A program made the translations under genes and the position numbers. From positions 1 through 62,910 of the forward strand of contig UBTA01000031.1 of assembly GCA_900468065.1 (NCBI GenBank): a stretch of 62,910 bases of DNA, in the 5' to 3' direction. The stretch is from Hyphomicrobiales bacterium. Lineage in GTDB: Bacteria > Pseudomonadota > Alphaproteobacteria > Rhizobiales > Rhizobiaceae. Shown one piece after another: positions 17,309-26,229 of the stretch (positions are counted from its first letter, which is position 1; each line of letters starts with the position of its first letter). The notes below the pieces were generated by a model that was given only the letters and a program-made list of their open reading frames with translations, was not told where the DNA came from and searched no databases.

Positions 17309-17319
17309 GTGCAAGATTC
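17309..17319 (-). promoter_or_regulatory. late-operon motif GAATCTTGCAC, copy 1
   Basis: Read on the minus strand this is GAATCTTGCAC, 51 nt before the start codon at 17257 and in an intergenic gap. The same 11-mer precedes three other leftward genes at 45-48 nt. TTGCAC could act as a -35 element, but no shared -10 is visible, so a phage-specific activator or sigma site is possible. Confidence 0.5.
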
Positions 17320-17338
17320 GAGGCTGTGGGGTCTTGGA

Positions 17339-17860
17339 TTATTCCAGTAGCTGGGCAGCAGCTCGTTCCGGAAACTTTTTCCGCCATTTGTCGTCAGCGG
17401 TTTTGATAATATCTGCGTTGCTGTTGAGAACGGTTAGACCGTCAATGCTGAGATCGGCAAATTTGTCAGTGAGCGTTTGATCAAGCCATTGATCGGTCAG
17501 TTCCTCAACGTCCATCTCCCGGTTTAAAGCTACCCACTCGGAGAAGACGGCTTTAACCTCATCATTCAGCTTCGCCTGAGCTTCTTTTACGTGATCAAGG
17601 TACAGAGAGTATTCAATCCGAGCGAGCATGATAGGTGAATGATCGTCTTGGGTCCCGCAGCTATCAAGCTGTTTCTGCAGAACATCGAGGTATGCAGATC
17701 GCATCTGCCCATACCGCTCGTCGATGTAGGTTTCGACAGCTGCGATCTGTGCCCGCGAGACCTCGCGCCCCTTTGCGTAGGCCACCTGCTCCTCAGGATA
17801 GATCGTGGACGTAGCAGGCTTGGACTCTCGTCCGAAAAGCCTTCGTATTGCTTTAAACAT
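17339..17860 (-). CDS. hypothetical helical prophage protein
   Basis: A 173-residue, mostly helical acidic protein with a basic N-terminus (MFKAIRRLFGRE) that could lie on the membrane. No family recognised. It lies downstream of the tail-tip genes. 17861-18096 upstream contains a hairpin terminator and no gene. Confidence 0.5.
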   Translation of the reverse strand: MFKAIRRLFGRESKPATSTIYPEEQVAYAKGREVSRAQIAAVETYIDERYGQMRSAYLDVLQKQLDSCGTQDDHSPIMLARIEYSLYLDHVKEAQAKLNDEVKAVFSEWVALNREMDVEELTDQWLDQTLTDKFADLSIDGLTVLNSNADIIKTADDKWRKKFPERAAAQLLE

Positions 17861-18054
17861 TCTTCCCCCACTTTTCGGACCCCAATTTCGCCGTTCCCCG
17901 AGTCTTGTACCCCCCTACCGGCAAAGACTCGATGGCGATTGTCGTGTAGGATTCGTCTTTAAATTCCCACCCTGCGGTGGAAAAAACCAACTGGAGTCTT
18001 GTTAAGTTTGACTTGACTCGCGATTTGTTGAAAGCTGTCCTTACAGAAGAAAGT

Positions 18055-18083
18055 GGGGAACCGGTGGTCTAGACCGATTCCCC
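18055..18083 (-). terminator. hairpin after the 43-aa gene
   Basis: GGGGAA and TTCCCC arms with additional pairing inside (CCGG, GGTCTAGACC self-dyad) form a long stem just past the stop of the gene at 18097. On the minus strand it is followed by ACTTTCTTCT, a weak T-tract. Likely ends leftward tail transcription. Confidence 0.5.
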
Positions 18084-18096
18084 GACAGCGTGATCG

Positions 18097-18228
18097 CTAC
18101 TTCTTCTCGTCCACAGAGCCGTCTCGGTGATCCACTGAGACGGCTTCTTTTATAAGTTCGAAGGTATGGACGGTATAGTAGACCGCCATGGTAGCGAACG
18201 TGGCTGCCAGCCAAAGTTTTAAGAACAT
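18097..18228 (-). CDS. 43-aa single-span membrane peptide
   Basis: A 43-residue peptide starting MFLKLWLAATFATMAVYYTV with one membrane helix and a charged tail. AGGAG with proper spacing precedes the ATG at 18228, favouring it over the longer 18318 frame. Followed by a hairpin terminator. Function unknown; small membrane peptides near tail and lysis genes often modulate lysis or exclusion. 18229-18481 has no gene. Confidence 0.5.
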   Translation of the reverse strand: MFLKLWLAATFATMAVYYTVHTFELIKEAVSVDHRDGSVDEKK

Positions 18229-18481
18229 TTTTGTTCTCCTTTCTTCAGTGGCACACGTAGTAACGCCATTTCTTGGAATTGACGCAAGACCTGAAAATAG
18301 TAATTCCCAGCTATGCACAGTTTTCTAAAAAATATCTTTGTAAATCAATGGTTTACACCAATCGTGAATTTTAGGGATTGGGGAAAACCCGACCCTCAAT
18401 GGGGAATCGGTCGAGTTTATACATGCCAATTTGTCGCTTGCCGCAGATTCACATAACCGAATCTCTTGACGATTTCGCGAA

Positions 18482-18679
18482 TCAGCCTTCTGGCGCTTGA
18501 TAGTCCACGCTCGTTTGGACCACGGCATAGCTGACATCCGAACCTCCCCCTACGACCAATTCCTGCTCCAAGTCATGGTTTTCGATCCGGATTGTAGACG
18601 TCCGGACGCGCGGTCGGCTGATCAGGTCCTTGCGGGCCTGATGTCCGATAAGTTGTTTTATAGCAGCTACGGTGCTCAT
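18482..18679 (-). CDS. small tail-module protein, hypothetical
   Basis: A 65-residue protein whose ATG overlaps the stop of the tail-tip gene (ATGA), which implies translational coupling. It is beta-rich (RTSTIRIENHDLEQELVVGGGSD). Probably a minor virion or assembly component, by position only. Confidence 0.5.
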   Translation of the reverse strand: MSTVAAIKQLIGHQARKDLISRPRVRTSTIRIENHDLEQELVVGGGSDVSYAVVQTSVDYQAPEG

Positions 18680-20565
18680 GCGATCTCCGGAGATAGATTG
18701 ATGCCTTTCCGAACAAGGATTGGCTGGGTGTGGACGGATATCCGGCGTGTAATCAGGTCTTCCTGTCGCAACGGCTCGTAGAAAATCCTGAGACGCGTAG
18801 GATTCGCAGCGATTGCCGCGACCGGATCGCCGTCGCTTTCCGCCGCAGCCCGCGCGAATCTTTCCTGCTCGTCAGCCTCGTTTTCGACAACAAGGATTCG
18901 AGGGCCTTGGCTGTCCAGGGTTTCGGCATTGACCGGGTTGTTAACCGCAGGCGCGGTGACATCGTAGACGATACCGGCCGTCTCCTGCTGATCCTCGGTC
19001 GGCTCGACTGGAGCTGTGCCGGTACCGACTGAAACGCCAAGTGTGATAATCGCCGTGCGAGATGAGCCCTCCATTTTGAGCTGGACGCCGATTACCTTGC
19101 CGACTAACTCGCCACCCGGCCAACGTCTATTTTCAACGCGGCACTCGTCCGCGCAGGTGATGAACCGGCCGACTTTCCAAGGAACTTCAAAGGTCACCTC
19201 GGCAGCCCTGGCACGACGCTGGACGATACGGTGCAGTCGACGCAGTCCATGGCGGACGGCACGGATACCACGGTTTTTGTCGGCAAAACGGGAGGTCGCG
19301 GTGTCGATAGCCGCCCTCTTCGCGGTCTTTACCCACAAGTTCTGAGCAACCTCGCCCGTCTCATCGAAGTGGTTAGCAGTGAAGGTCTCCGTTGCATCGT
19401 GCTCAAAGGTGCAGAGCCAAACCCTGCCATTTGCCTGACGGCGGTCGCCGACGAGATAATGCAAGACTTCGAGTGTGTCCGGGTCTTCGTACAGCCATTC
19501 CTTCGTCGTCACGTCGAGGGTGAGCGATGACAGCGTGATCTGATCAACGGTCTCGATCTTATCGTCGTCAAGCACTGACTGGACGCCAGCCGACATGTAC
19601 AGGTCGATGATCTCCTCGCGCTCTTGCGAATACTCATAATGAGCCCGCATGCCGACGGTCACCCGCTTCGGCTGCATCTTGATCTTGTGATTTGTTGCGC
19701 CGAAAAGCGATGCGAAAGCGCCACCGCTGAAGGTCTGCGCCATCAGGGTCTCGACGCTTTTGACCTTGGCGTCGGCAATCGTCCATCCAGTCGACGAGCC
19801 AATGGCTGTCCCCGCCTGCGGCAGATTCTCGATGAAGTCTTTATAATTATAGCTGTCGATCTCGCGGGTACCGAGGAATTCGGTGGGCTGATCGCCGGAG
19901 GCCGACTGCGTCCACGAAGAAATCAGCCGCAAACGGCTCACGGCTTTGGGCGGATTCTTGATAGAGAGACGTTCGCTTCTGTAGGTGCCAGCGGTCAGTC
20001 CTGCGATCACATGCTGGACGCGGCCGTTTATCAGATGGACGCGCTCCGGCACCAAGGTCAGCCTGTTCCAGCGCCAAACATCCATCGTGCCCGCCAGAGC
20101 GTTACCTGGATCGTCATCAGCCTCAGGCGAATAGAATAGTGGATCGTAGGCCTCAGGTGCCTCGCGGTCTTCAGGATCGGCATCCGGATCGTAGGCGACC
20201 TCCCCAATCCTCAGGACATTGGCAGCAGCTCTCAGGACAGCGTCCTCGTCGGGTGGAACGCAGGTGAATTCCAGCTGACAATCATCGCCTGCAAGTTCCG
20301 TTGGCAACGCCGACAAGCGGCCCCGAGCCAACTGAACGGGAGTAACGTCGTATTCAGCCTGCTCGGACAGGACGGCGTACCGCGATGGCTGGGAAGCCAG
20401 CCAAGCAATACCTGGATTTTGGATTGTTGGTGTAAAAAACGGCACAATGACTTCACCGACTTCGCGTTCCTCGAAGTCGCAATGAAGGCCGAAGAACGCG
20501 TTCTCTTTATGCGCCACCGGATCAAAGGCCTGATCGTGTGAGTTAAGGAAAGACAGATAGTACAT
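18676..20565 (-). CDS. large tail-tip / baseplate-hub-type protein
   Basis: A 629-residue protein immediately after the distal-tail candidate and tape measure, the place of hub or tip-attachment proteins in long-tailed phages. It is beta-rich in the first 480 residues with a flexible acidic region after 520. No fibre repeats or adhesin domain are visible. It overlaps the upstream gene by one base and the downstream gene by four. Confidence 0.65.
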   Translation of the reverse strand: MYYLSFLNSHDQAFDPVAHKENAFFGLHCDFEEREVGEVIVPFFTPTIQNPGIAWLASQPSRYAVLSEQAEYDVTPVQLARGRLSALPTELAGDDCQLEFTCVPPDEDAVLRAAANVLRIGEVAYDPDADPEDREAPEAYDPLFYSPEADDDPGNALAGTMDVWRWNRLTLVPERVHLINGRVQHVIAGLTAGTYRSERLSIKNPPKAVSRLRLISSWTQSASGDQPTEFLGTREIDSYNYKDFIENLPQAGTAIGSSTGWTIADAKVKSVETLMAQTFSGGAFASLFGATNHKIKMQPKRVTVGMRAHYEYSQEREEIIDLYMSAGVQSVLDDDKIETVDQITLSSLTLDVTTKEWLYEDPDTLEVLHYLVGDRRQANGRVWLCTFEHDATETFTANHFDETGEVAQNLWVKTAKRAAIDTATSRFADKNRGIRAVRHGLRRLHRIVQRRARAAEVTFEVPWKVGRFITCADECRVENRRWPGGELVGKVIGVQLKMEGSSRTAIITLGVSVGTGTAPVEPTEDQQETAGIVYDVTAPAVNNPVNAETLDSQGPRILVVENEADEQERFARAAAESDGDPVAAIAANPTRLRIFYEPLRQEDLITRRISVHTQPILVRKGINLSPEIA

Positions 20566-21107
20566 CAGCCGTCACTCCCCACTTCCTCGGTGACAAGGCT
20601 CCAGGACACCTTGCGATCTGATGCCCGTTCCGTCCATTTCACAGGCTCGGTGACAGCGACCTGAAGCACTGGGCGATAAGAGATGCGGACCGGCGTGGCG
20701 GCGGCCGACGACAAAGTCACGACCCGACCGGCAACCGAAAAAGGCACGTCGTCCCATCCCAAGTTCTTGACGCGGATCGATCCGGGATGAGGATTACGGA
20801 TAAGCGTCCGGGTGGTGGCTCCCGTCACGATGAAATCTTCGAAGTCGGCATCAAAGACGATATCGAATTCGTCACCAGGCATCAGGCGGGTGAGCGCTGG
20901 CGTCATGTATTCCCCGTCGCCGGAGCTGATTTCAACGCGATAAAGCCGAAAGGCCGGGTCAGCAAAATTACGGATACGACCGTTCCAGCTGCGGCGCATG
21001 TCAGCAGCATCGTCGATCAGCGAGATGTTGGCGGTCAGGTCTGTGCCTGACTGCCAGCCGAGAGGCATCGCAGAGCAGACGATCTTCGAAGGAGACCCAT
21101 TATACAT
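20565..21107 (-). CDS. distal-tail-type protein
   Basis: A 180-residue, beta-rich protein (RLYRVEISSGDGEYMTP, GDEFDIVFDADFEDFIV) between the tape measure and the 629-residue tip protein. Size and place fit a distal-tail (Dit) or minor-tail component. The family was not recognised by motif, so the call rests on synteny. Confidence 0.55.
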   Translation of the reverse strand: MYNGSPSKIVCSAMPLGWQSGTDLTANISLIDDAADMRRSWNGRIRNFADPAFRLYRVEISSGDGEYMTPALTRLMPGDEFDIVFDADFEDFIVTGATTRTLIRNPHPGSIRVKNLGWDDVPFSVAGRVVTLSSAAATPVRISYRPVLQVAVTEPVKWTERASDRKVSWSLVTEEVGSDG

Positions 21108-21120
21108 GTCGACGATCTCC

Positions 21121-23568
21121 TCAATAAGCTCGTAGATTGCGGTTGATGTCTTTCAGAATCTCGGCGTTCGTTTTGTCGACTGTCGCCTGCACAGTCTTGC
21201 CGCCGAGCGTAATGTTGAGGTTGACGGACTCACGGATACGCTGGTCATTGGCCGCATACTGGCCGATGATGCCAGCCCGTGAACGAGCCTCGTCAGCGAA
21301 GCTTGTGCCCCGTTGACGGGCAAGCTCAGCGAGCTGCTCGCGGCTAGAAAGAGCTACGCCGCCAAAGCTGCCCTGGAACGCAGGCTTTGCGCCGAACCTG
21401 GTCTGATAGGTCTCGCGTGCTTTGAGCTGGGTCTCGGCTTGGATGCGCACGAGCTTGACCTGAGCTTCAAGGACTTTGTCCGATGAGGCCTCGGAATAAT
21501 CGAGCAGAGCTTTGCCGCCCGCCAGAACGCCGGTCGCGACGAGGCCGAGTACACCGAATTTGGAGATGAGTGAGACGACCAATGTGCGGACGCCTATCAA
21601 CGCGCCAGCCAGACCACCCGCTGTCGCTGCAGTACCAGCCGCGCCGACAGCGGTGGCTGCACCACCGATGCCGAGGAGACGGCCGACGAGACCTGAAGCA
21701 ATTGTGGCAGCCGTTCCAATACCAGTGATGGCAAGTGCGATCCTCGCGAAGATGCCCACCAATGCGATGGTCGTGGCATCACCGCCGAATACGCCGACGA
21801 TTTTTTGGAATGCGGAATGCACGACTCCGAAGGCGTCCGTCACCACCTTCAGCGCGTCTTTGACCTTAGCAGCGAAGTCGCTGACGGCCTTCGACCAATC
21901 GTTGAGGAAGCCAAATCGCTGGGCTTCACCGCCGGACAGAACCGCCCACACGTCAACGGCCAAGTCTCTGACGAATTTTAGGCCGTCGCGGACGGTATTG
22001 AGCCACTCCCAGTCGCTGTCATCGCCGTTCCAGACCTTGCGAACTTGCTCCGGGATAGCCGTGATCGCAGACCAAATCCATTTCAGCTGGACCATTGCCG
22101 TGTCCAAGAATGGAAACGATTTGGCTTTGCCGCCGAAAGCGACGCGGAACGCGTCAGCGATGAATTTGACGGTCGTGACGACGCTATCGCGCAAAAGGTT
22201 CAGCCATTCCCAGTCTGAGTCCTTGCCGCTGAAAATCTTCCCGAGCTGGTCTCGGAGCTTCCCTGCGAGTTCGGCGGCATATAAAAGCGTCGGCGCAATG
22301 GTGTTTAGCCATCCGTTACGGAAGCCGCTGGACTGGCCGTGGAAAAGATCGATGATATCGAGGAATAGGTTGCGGGTCTCGACGAAGGCCGCCTTCATTG
22401 TATCGGCGATCCACTTGCGGTTCGTCGCCAACCATTCGGTCAGCTGCTTCTGGCTCTCGATCAGGAGCGGCGTGATGCCACGATCAAGTTCCAGCCGTAC
22501 GCCCTGAAGCGCGAGCTTTGTCTGAAGAACGCTATCCTTGTAGTCGGAACCCCGTTTAGCGTCGGCAGCCGTCACAGTCCCGCCGAGACGGTCAATTTCG
22601 CGACGGTATTCTTCGATGCCCTGGCGACCCGATTCCAGCACGGTTACCATCTTCGCGCCCGCATCTTCGCCAAAAAGCTGCATCGAGATGCGGAGCTTGA
22701 GAGCCGGGTCCTGGACTTGGCGGAATGCCTCGCTGAGCGCGGTCAGACCTTCAACGCCGCCCTTAATTGCTTGGTCAAAGTCGAGGCCATAATCCTGCAA
22801 TGAGAACAGCGCTTGTCCTTGCTGACCGAGTCCCTGGATCAATTGAAGGCGAGCGGTCTCAAGCTCTTTAAACTGTTGAACAAGGCGAACGCGCCCAGCG
22901 TCATCGCCAGGAGCGGCGGCTATGATCTGCTTCCGGATGAATGCTTGCTGGTCTGCAATGCCTGCAAACGAGCCCCCTGCCGCCTCCTGGTTTCCGGACA
23001 TTGCATTTGCGATAGCCCCCGGCGTTCTACCGGCGGCCAGGACCTGTGCGAAATTCCAAGATTTCGTTTTAGCGTAGGCGGTGTCGGCAGCATCGATCTG
23101 CTGACGAATGGCTTTAAATTCGTTTCCGATGTCCGATAGAGACTGCAGGACTTCGTCAGGCTCGACGCCTTGCTTTTCGAACCCGTAGCGAAGAGCCGAC
23201 AGGTCCTCGGCAGAGATACCAAGCCGTCGACTGTCTTTTGATATCTGATTGGTCAGCTCCGTGATGCCCCGAGTGCTCTCCAGCGCAGCGGCCGCAATAG
23301 CTTTGATTTTCAGGGATGCGAGGACAGCGCCAGCGGCAATGCCCTTGAATGCGAGGGTTGCGGCTTGCTGAAGCTTCTTGAACGAAAATGCACCGATCTG
23401 TTTCAGGCCCGCGATGATCGGCGCAAAGTAGCGAGCTGCACTAGCCCGCATAGCCTGGAGGTTAGCACGAAAACCGGTCGCCAGGGAACGCAGACTTGCG
23501 ACAGCATTCTGGATGCCGCTCAACGTGAACCTCGTTCCGATGGTTCTGGTTACCGTGCCTGTTGCCAT
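21121..23568 (-). CDS. tail tape measure protein
   Basis: An 815-residue protein with the hallmarks of a tape measure: long alanine-rich helical stretches, two or more hydrophobic segments (about 55-90 and 640-720), and an internal repeat containing DSDWEWLN...D three times (about 445-560). It follows the two tail chaperones. At about 1.5 angstrom per residue, 815 residues predicts a tail near 120 nm. The repeated W-rich unit is unusual and may mark recent length change. Confidence 0.85.
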   Translation of the reverse strand: MATGTVTRTIGTRFTLSGIQNAVASLRSLATGFRANLQAMRASAARYFAPIIAGLKQIGAFSFKKLQQAATLAFKGIAAGAVLASLKIKAIAAAALESTRGITELTNQISKDSRRLGISAEDLSALRYGFEKQGVEPDEVLQSLSDIGNEFKAIRQQIDAADTAYAKTKSWNFAQVLAAGRTPGAIANAMSGNQEAAGGSFAGIADQQAFIRKQIIAAAPGDDAGRVRLVQQFKELETARLQLIQGLGQQGQALFSLQDYGLDFDQAIKGGVEGLTALSEAFRQVQDPALKLRISMQLFGEDAGAKMVTVLESGRQGIEEYRREIDRLGGTVTAADAKRGSDYKDSVLQTKLALQGVRLELDRGITPLLIESQKQLTEWLATNRKWIADTMKAAFVETRNLFLDIIDLFHGQSSGFRNGWLNTIAPTLLYAAELAGKLRDQLGKIFSGKDSDWEWLNLLRDSVVTTVKFIADAFRVAFGGKAKSFPFLDTAMVQLKWIWSAITAIPEQVRKVWNGDDSDWEWLNTVRDGLKFVRDLAVDVWAVLSGGEAQRFGFLNDWSKAVSDFAAKVKDALKVVTDAFGVVHSAFQKIVGVFGGDATTIALVGIFARIALAITGIGTAATIASGLVGRLLGIGGAATAVGAAGTAATAGGLAGALIGVRTLVVSLISKFGVLGLVATGVLAGGKALLDYSEASSDKVLEAQVKLVRIQAETQLKARETYQTRFGAKPAFQGSFGGVALSSREQLAELARQRGTSFADEARSRAGIIGQYAANDQRIRESVNLNITLGGKTVQATVDKTNAEILKDINRNLRAY

Positions 23569-23578
23569 TCTCGTCCAC

Positions 23579-23803
23579 TCACAAAATCAATTTCTCGGCG
23601 TCGGTGTCTCCGAAAGCTCCGGCAACTGCTGCCGTCACCGCTCGGAAGAGGTCCTCACGATCTCGGCCACGAACGTCCTCCAACGCCTCCAGCCGCATCC
23701 ACAATTCCCGGGGCGTCAGGTCAAACGCGACTTCCCCTGTGAGGCTGCGGTAAAGCAGGTATTGGCGGTGCAGCTGCATCAGTCCGCCGTAGTTTGGAAT
23801 CAC
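23579..23803 (-). CDS. tail assembly chaperone, second frame (gpT-like)
   Basis: A 74-residue protein directly before the tape measure. Its start overlaps the end of the first chaperone by 4 nt (ATGA). In lambda-like phages the equivalent is made by ribosomal frameshifting from the first. I saw no convincing slippery heptamer near the overlap, so coupled reinitiation is the simpler reading. Confidence 0.65.
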   Translation of the reverse strand: MIPNYGGLMQLHRQYLLYRSLTGEVAFDLTPRELWMRLEALEDVRGRDREDLFRAVTAAVAGAFGDTDAEKLIL

Positions 23804-24363
23804 GCGGCCTGCTGCGATGTCTTCTTCACTGGGCGATTTGCCTTTTCGGCTGGCTTGCGTTTGGTCTGGCCACCCCGACGCAACCCCAGAGCTTCTAACT
23901 CTGTGAGAAGTCCGGTAAAAAAATCCTGCGGGTCGCGGCCTCCCAGAGTGCTGTTGATGCTCTTGAACAACATTCCCATGAAAGCGTCCGTCCTCGCTTC
24001 TTTCAGCTTGGCCTCGAAAGCGACGTCGCCTTTTTTGAAGAAACAGATTGCGACCAGCGCAGCAGCTGCGTCGTCTCCGATTGCGAGAAAAACCTCGGCC
24101 ATATTGCGGGTATTCAGGCGGGCAAGGTTCTGCTCGACGCCAGATTCGCTGCCAAACATAGCTTCGAGCGCATTGACGAAGAGTGCCTGCGCTTTTGGAA
24201 ACCGCTTGACGAGGCCAAAGATATCGATGCCGTTAGCCCCTTTGACTTTGTATCTCTTCCCATTCAGTTCGAAAAAATCTTCGTCCGGCATGATGTCGTC
24301 AATGAGTTCGTCTGACGAAAAGAAAGTGGTGTTATCGATCTGTTCAAGTTTGGATTCAGTCAT
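23800..24363 (-). CDS. tail assembly chaperone, first frame (gpG-like)
   Basis: A 187-residue acidic-to-basic protein between the tail tube and the second chaperone. The C-terminus is Lys/Arg-rich (GGQTKRKPAEKANRPVKKT). Position, size and charge pattern match chaperones that coat the tape measure during tail assembly. Confidence 0.65.
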   Translation of the reverse strand: MTESKLEQIDNTTFFSSDELIDDIMPDEDFFELNGKRYKVKGANGIDIFGLVKRFPKAQALFVNALEAMFGSESGVEQNLARLNTRNMAEVFLAIGDDAAAALVAICFFKKGDVAFEAKLKEARTDAFMGMLFKSINSTLGGRDPQDFFTGLLTELEALGLRRGGQTKRKPAEKANRPVKKTSQQAA

Positions 24364-24425
24364 TCATTTTCTCCCTAAAAGAAACGGTAGCGGCGGCCCC
24401 TGAATGGAGCCGCCTGTTGGTTGGA

Positions 24426-25229
24426 CTAGTTGGAAACCGGGCGCACGAAGCCGTAACCAGCGCCGCCGGTGTTGTAGACCTTGCCGGTCAGGGCACCGAC
24501 GTTGAGGGCATCTACGCCCTTGAGCGTGATGTCGCCGTTGGGGCGGAACTCGACGTCCGGAAAAATATAATCGACTGCCTGACCGGGCAGACCGCCATCA
24601 ACAACACCAAGGACGCTGACCTTTCCGCGAATGCCAGACGTGCCCATGATCTCGCGCTCGACGATCTTGTCGGCTGCGGTGATTGCTGCGAGAGCATACG
24701 TTACCTTGGCATCGGTTCCGGCCCCTGAAGGAATCTTCACAAATTCCAGCAGGCCGCGCGACGACTGAAAGATATAGTCCCCGTCACCAAAGCCAGTCCC
24801 ATCCTCGACGTAGGCAACCGGGTCTTCAGCTGCGCCGTCCGTGATTGTCGTGATCGTAGGCTTGATGCCCGGAATTTGGATGACGTCTCCGACGGCAACA
24901 TCGTCAACCGTCAGGACAGTCGACGCGACTGCTGTCTGTGTTCGATAGGTTCTGGAAGCCAGGAACATGGCGTCGTACAGCGCGTCAGTCCACATCTGAA
25001 TATCGGCGATCTGCAAGACCGCGTCGGTCTGGGTGACCCACGATCCGATGAGCTGAGACGTACCGGATTCGTCAGAACGGCTCTCGATTTCGGTAAGCGT
25101 TGGCGTGAGGGTCACTGCTCCCACGGGGCCGATCTTGATGACCTTGAGGGAGTCGTGTGGTTCGAAAACGACGATGCCGCCCATAATTCTTTGGCCGGTC
25201 GTCAGCTGTTTGATTGGCGAAGTTGCCAT
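24426..25229 (-). CDS. major tail (tube) protein
   Basis: A 267-residue beta-rich protein preceded by a strong AAGGAG. It lies just before the chaperone genes and tape measure, where the tube protein is expected. LKVIKIGPVGAVTLTPTLTEIESRSDESGT resembles the N-arm of tube proteins. A likely Ig-like or extra C-terminal domain follows near 180-267. Confidence 0.75.
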   Translation of the reverse strand: MATSPIKQLTTGQRIMGGIVVFEPHDSLKVIKIGPVGAVTLTPTLTEIESRSDESGTSQLIGSWVTQTDAVLQIADIQMWTDALYDAMFLASRTYRTQTAVASTVLTVDDVAVGDVIQIPGIKPTITTITDGAAEDPVAYVEDGTGFGDGDYIFQSSRGLLEFVKIPSGAGTDAKVTYALAAITAADKIVEREIMGTSGIRGKVSVLGVVDGGLPGQAVDYIFPDVEFRPNGDITLKGVDALNVGALTGKVYNTGGAGYGFVRPVSN

Positions 25230-25239
25230 TTTGTTCTCC

Positions 25240-25710
25240 TTAAAGATTTAGATTTTTGCTGTAGTCAGCGGTTGGGACCGACAGCGTGAATGTGATGGGA
25301 AGTACCGCAGCAAGCGCCAAGGAGTCCTGATGGTCGCTCACCGGCTCGAACTCAGGTACTGAAAGGGAGCCGACCCTCCAATTGTAATATTTCCCGAAAC
25401 CCAGGTCACCGCGATTGGCCAGTGCCCGTTGGAGCTGGAGCCGCATTGCATCAATGCTGTCCTCGGGATTTGATATGCTAGTGCGCTCGGAAATCTTGAG
25501 ATCGACAGATACGATGAGCTGATCGATACCGTGCTCCTGGTCGGTTGTCAGCGTGTCCGTTACTGCCAGGACTACCAATGGATACTGGTCGCTTTGGAAC
25601 CCCCCGGTGGCCAGTCTCGACAAATAGTGGATGTGTTCTTCGCCAACAGCATCGCTCAACAGCTGCTTAAAAGCGCGTCTGATCTGCGTGATGATGTGTA
25701 GGTCGCTCAA
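25240..25710 (-). CDS. tail terminator/completion-type protein (TTG start)
   Basis: A 156-residue protein between head-completion and tail-tube genes, fitting a tail terminator (gpU-like). The longest frame begins at 25764 but overlaps the upstream gene by 58 nt and lacks a ribosome site. TTG at 25710 has AAGGA 7 nt upstream and overlaps the previous stop as TTGA, so it is preferred. A late-motif copy sits 48 nt upstream, inside the preceding gene. Confidence 0.6.
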   Translation of the reverse strand: MSDLHIITQIRRAFKQLLSDAVGEEHIHYLSRLATGGFQSDQYPLVVLAVTDTLTTDQEHGIDQLIVSVDLKISERTSISNPEDSIDAMRLQLQRALANRGDLGFGKYYNWRVGSLSVPEFEPVSDHQDSLALAAVLPITFTLSVPTADYSKNLNL

Positions 25711-26072
25711 GCTGCCGTCCTTCGAAGTGCTACTGTCACCCAACCGTATCCGTCGTGCGTGCAAGATTCGATGTCGTGGACCTCGCCGTTGATGGTGAGC
25801 GTGTCGCGACCGTCATTGAGGAAAACGTTGTCTGTGAGAACGGCTCTGGTCGGATCGATCTTGGAAATATCGGAAAGCTGGAAGGTTGCCTGCGGGTTCG
25901 AGGATGTGCTGACAAAACCGTCGACGTCCACAACGCGAGGTTTTTCGTTGAACATCACGCGGATACGATCTGGCTCAACCTGACCTTCCCTTAGCCAAAG
26001 TGCCGGATGTTCCCTTTTCCAGAATGTCATCTGTGCGTCAGAAAGCTCACGGAAGACTGCCTCATAACTCAT
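25707..26072 (-). CDS. head-tail connector/completion protein (gpFII-like place)
   Basis: A 121-residue beta-rich protein after the capsid terminator. Position between capsid and tail genes matches gpFII-type completion proteins, and the strand-rich C-terminal half (GRDTLTINGEVHDIESC) is compatible. Its 3' part contains a copy of the late-operon motif. Confidence 0.55.
   Translation of the reverse strand: MSYEAVFRELSDAQMTFWKREHPALWLREGQVEPDRIRVMFNEKPRVVDVDGFVSTSSNPQATFQLSDISKIDPTRAVLTDNVFLNDGRDTLTINGEVHDIESCTHDGYGWVTVALRRTAA
25759..25769 (-). promoter_or_regulatory. late-operon motif GAATCTTGCAC, copy 2 (intragenic)
   Basis: Lies within the completion-protein gene but exactly 48 nt before the TTG start at 25710, the same spacing as copy 3. 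A promoter inside this gene would separately drive the tail genes downstream of the capsid terminator. Confidence 0.45.
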
Positions 26073-26156
26073 TGGAATTCCTTAAAGTTTTTCTACCAGC
26101 GGAAGCTAACGTCACGTAACTTCCAACGCCTCTTATTACCGGCTCTGTAAAAGGGT

Positions 26157-26216
26157 GCCTGCCGCCGAGGGAGAGCGGCGACAGGCATTGGGTGGGTCTA
26201 GGAGGAACCCACCCAA
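26157..26216 (-). terminator. double hairpin after the major capsid gene
   Basis: Two adjacent stems: TTGGGTGGGT/ACCCACCCAA (26188-26216, perfect 10 bp) and GCCTGCCGCCG/CGGCGACAGGC (26157-26186, one mismatch). They lie between the capsid stop and the next gene, on the leftward transcript. They may end most transcription or protect the capsid mRNA 3' end, allowing high capsid expression. Confidence 0.65.
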
Positions 26217-26229
26217 AACTGCCTCGACG

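Noticed and set aside
18072-18412. 12-bp inverted pair GGGGAATCGGTC flanking the 43-aa gene
   Set aside because: 12-mers recur by chance many times in 63 kb, and one arm is already part of a terminator stem.
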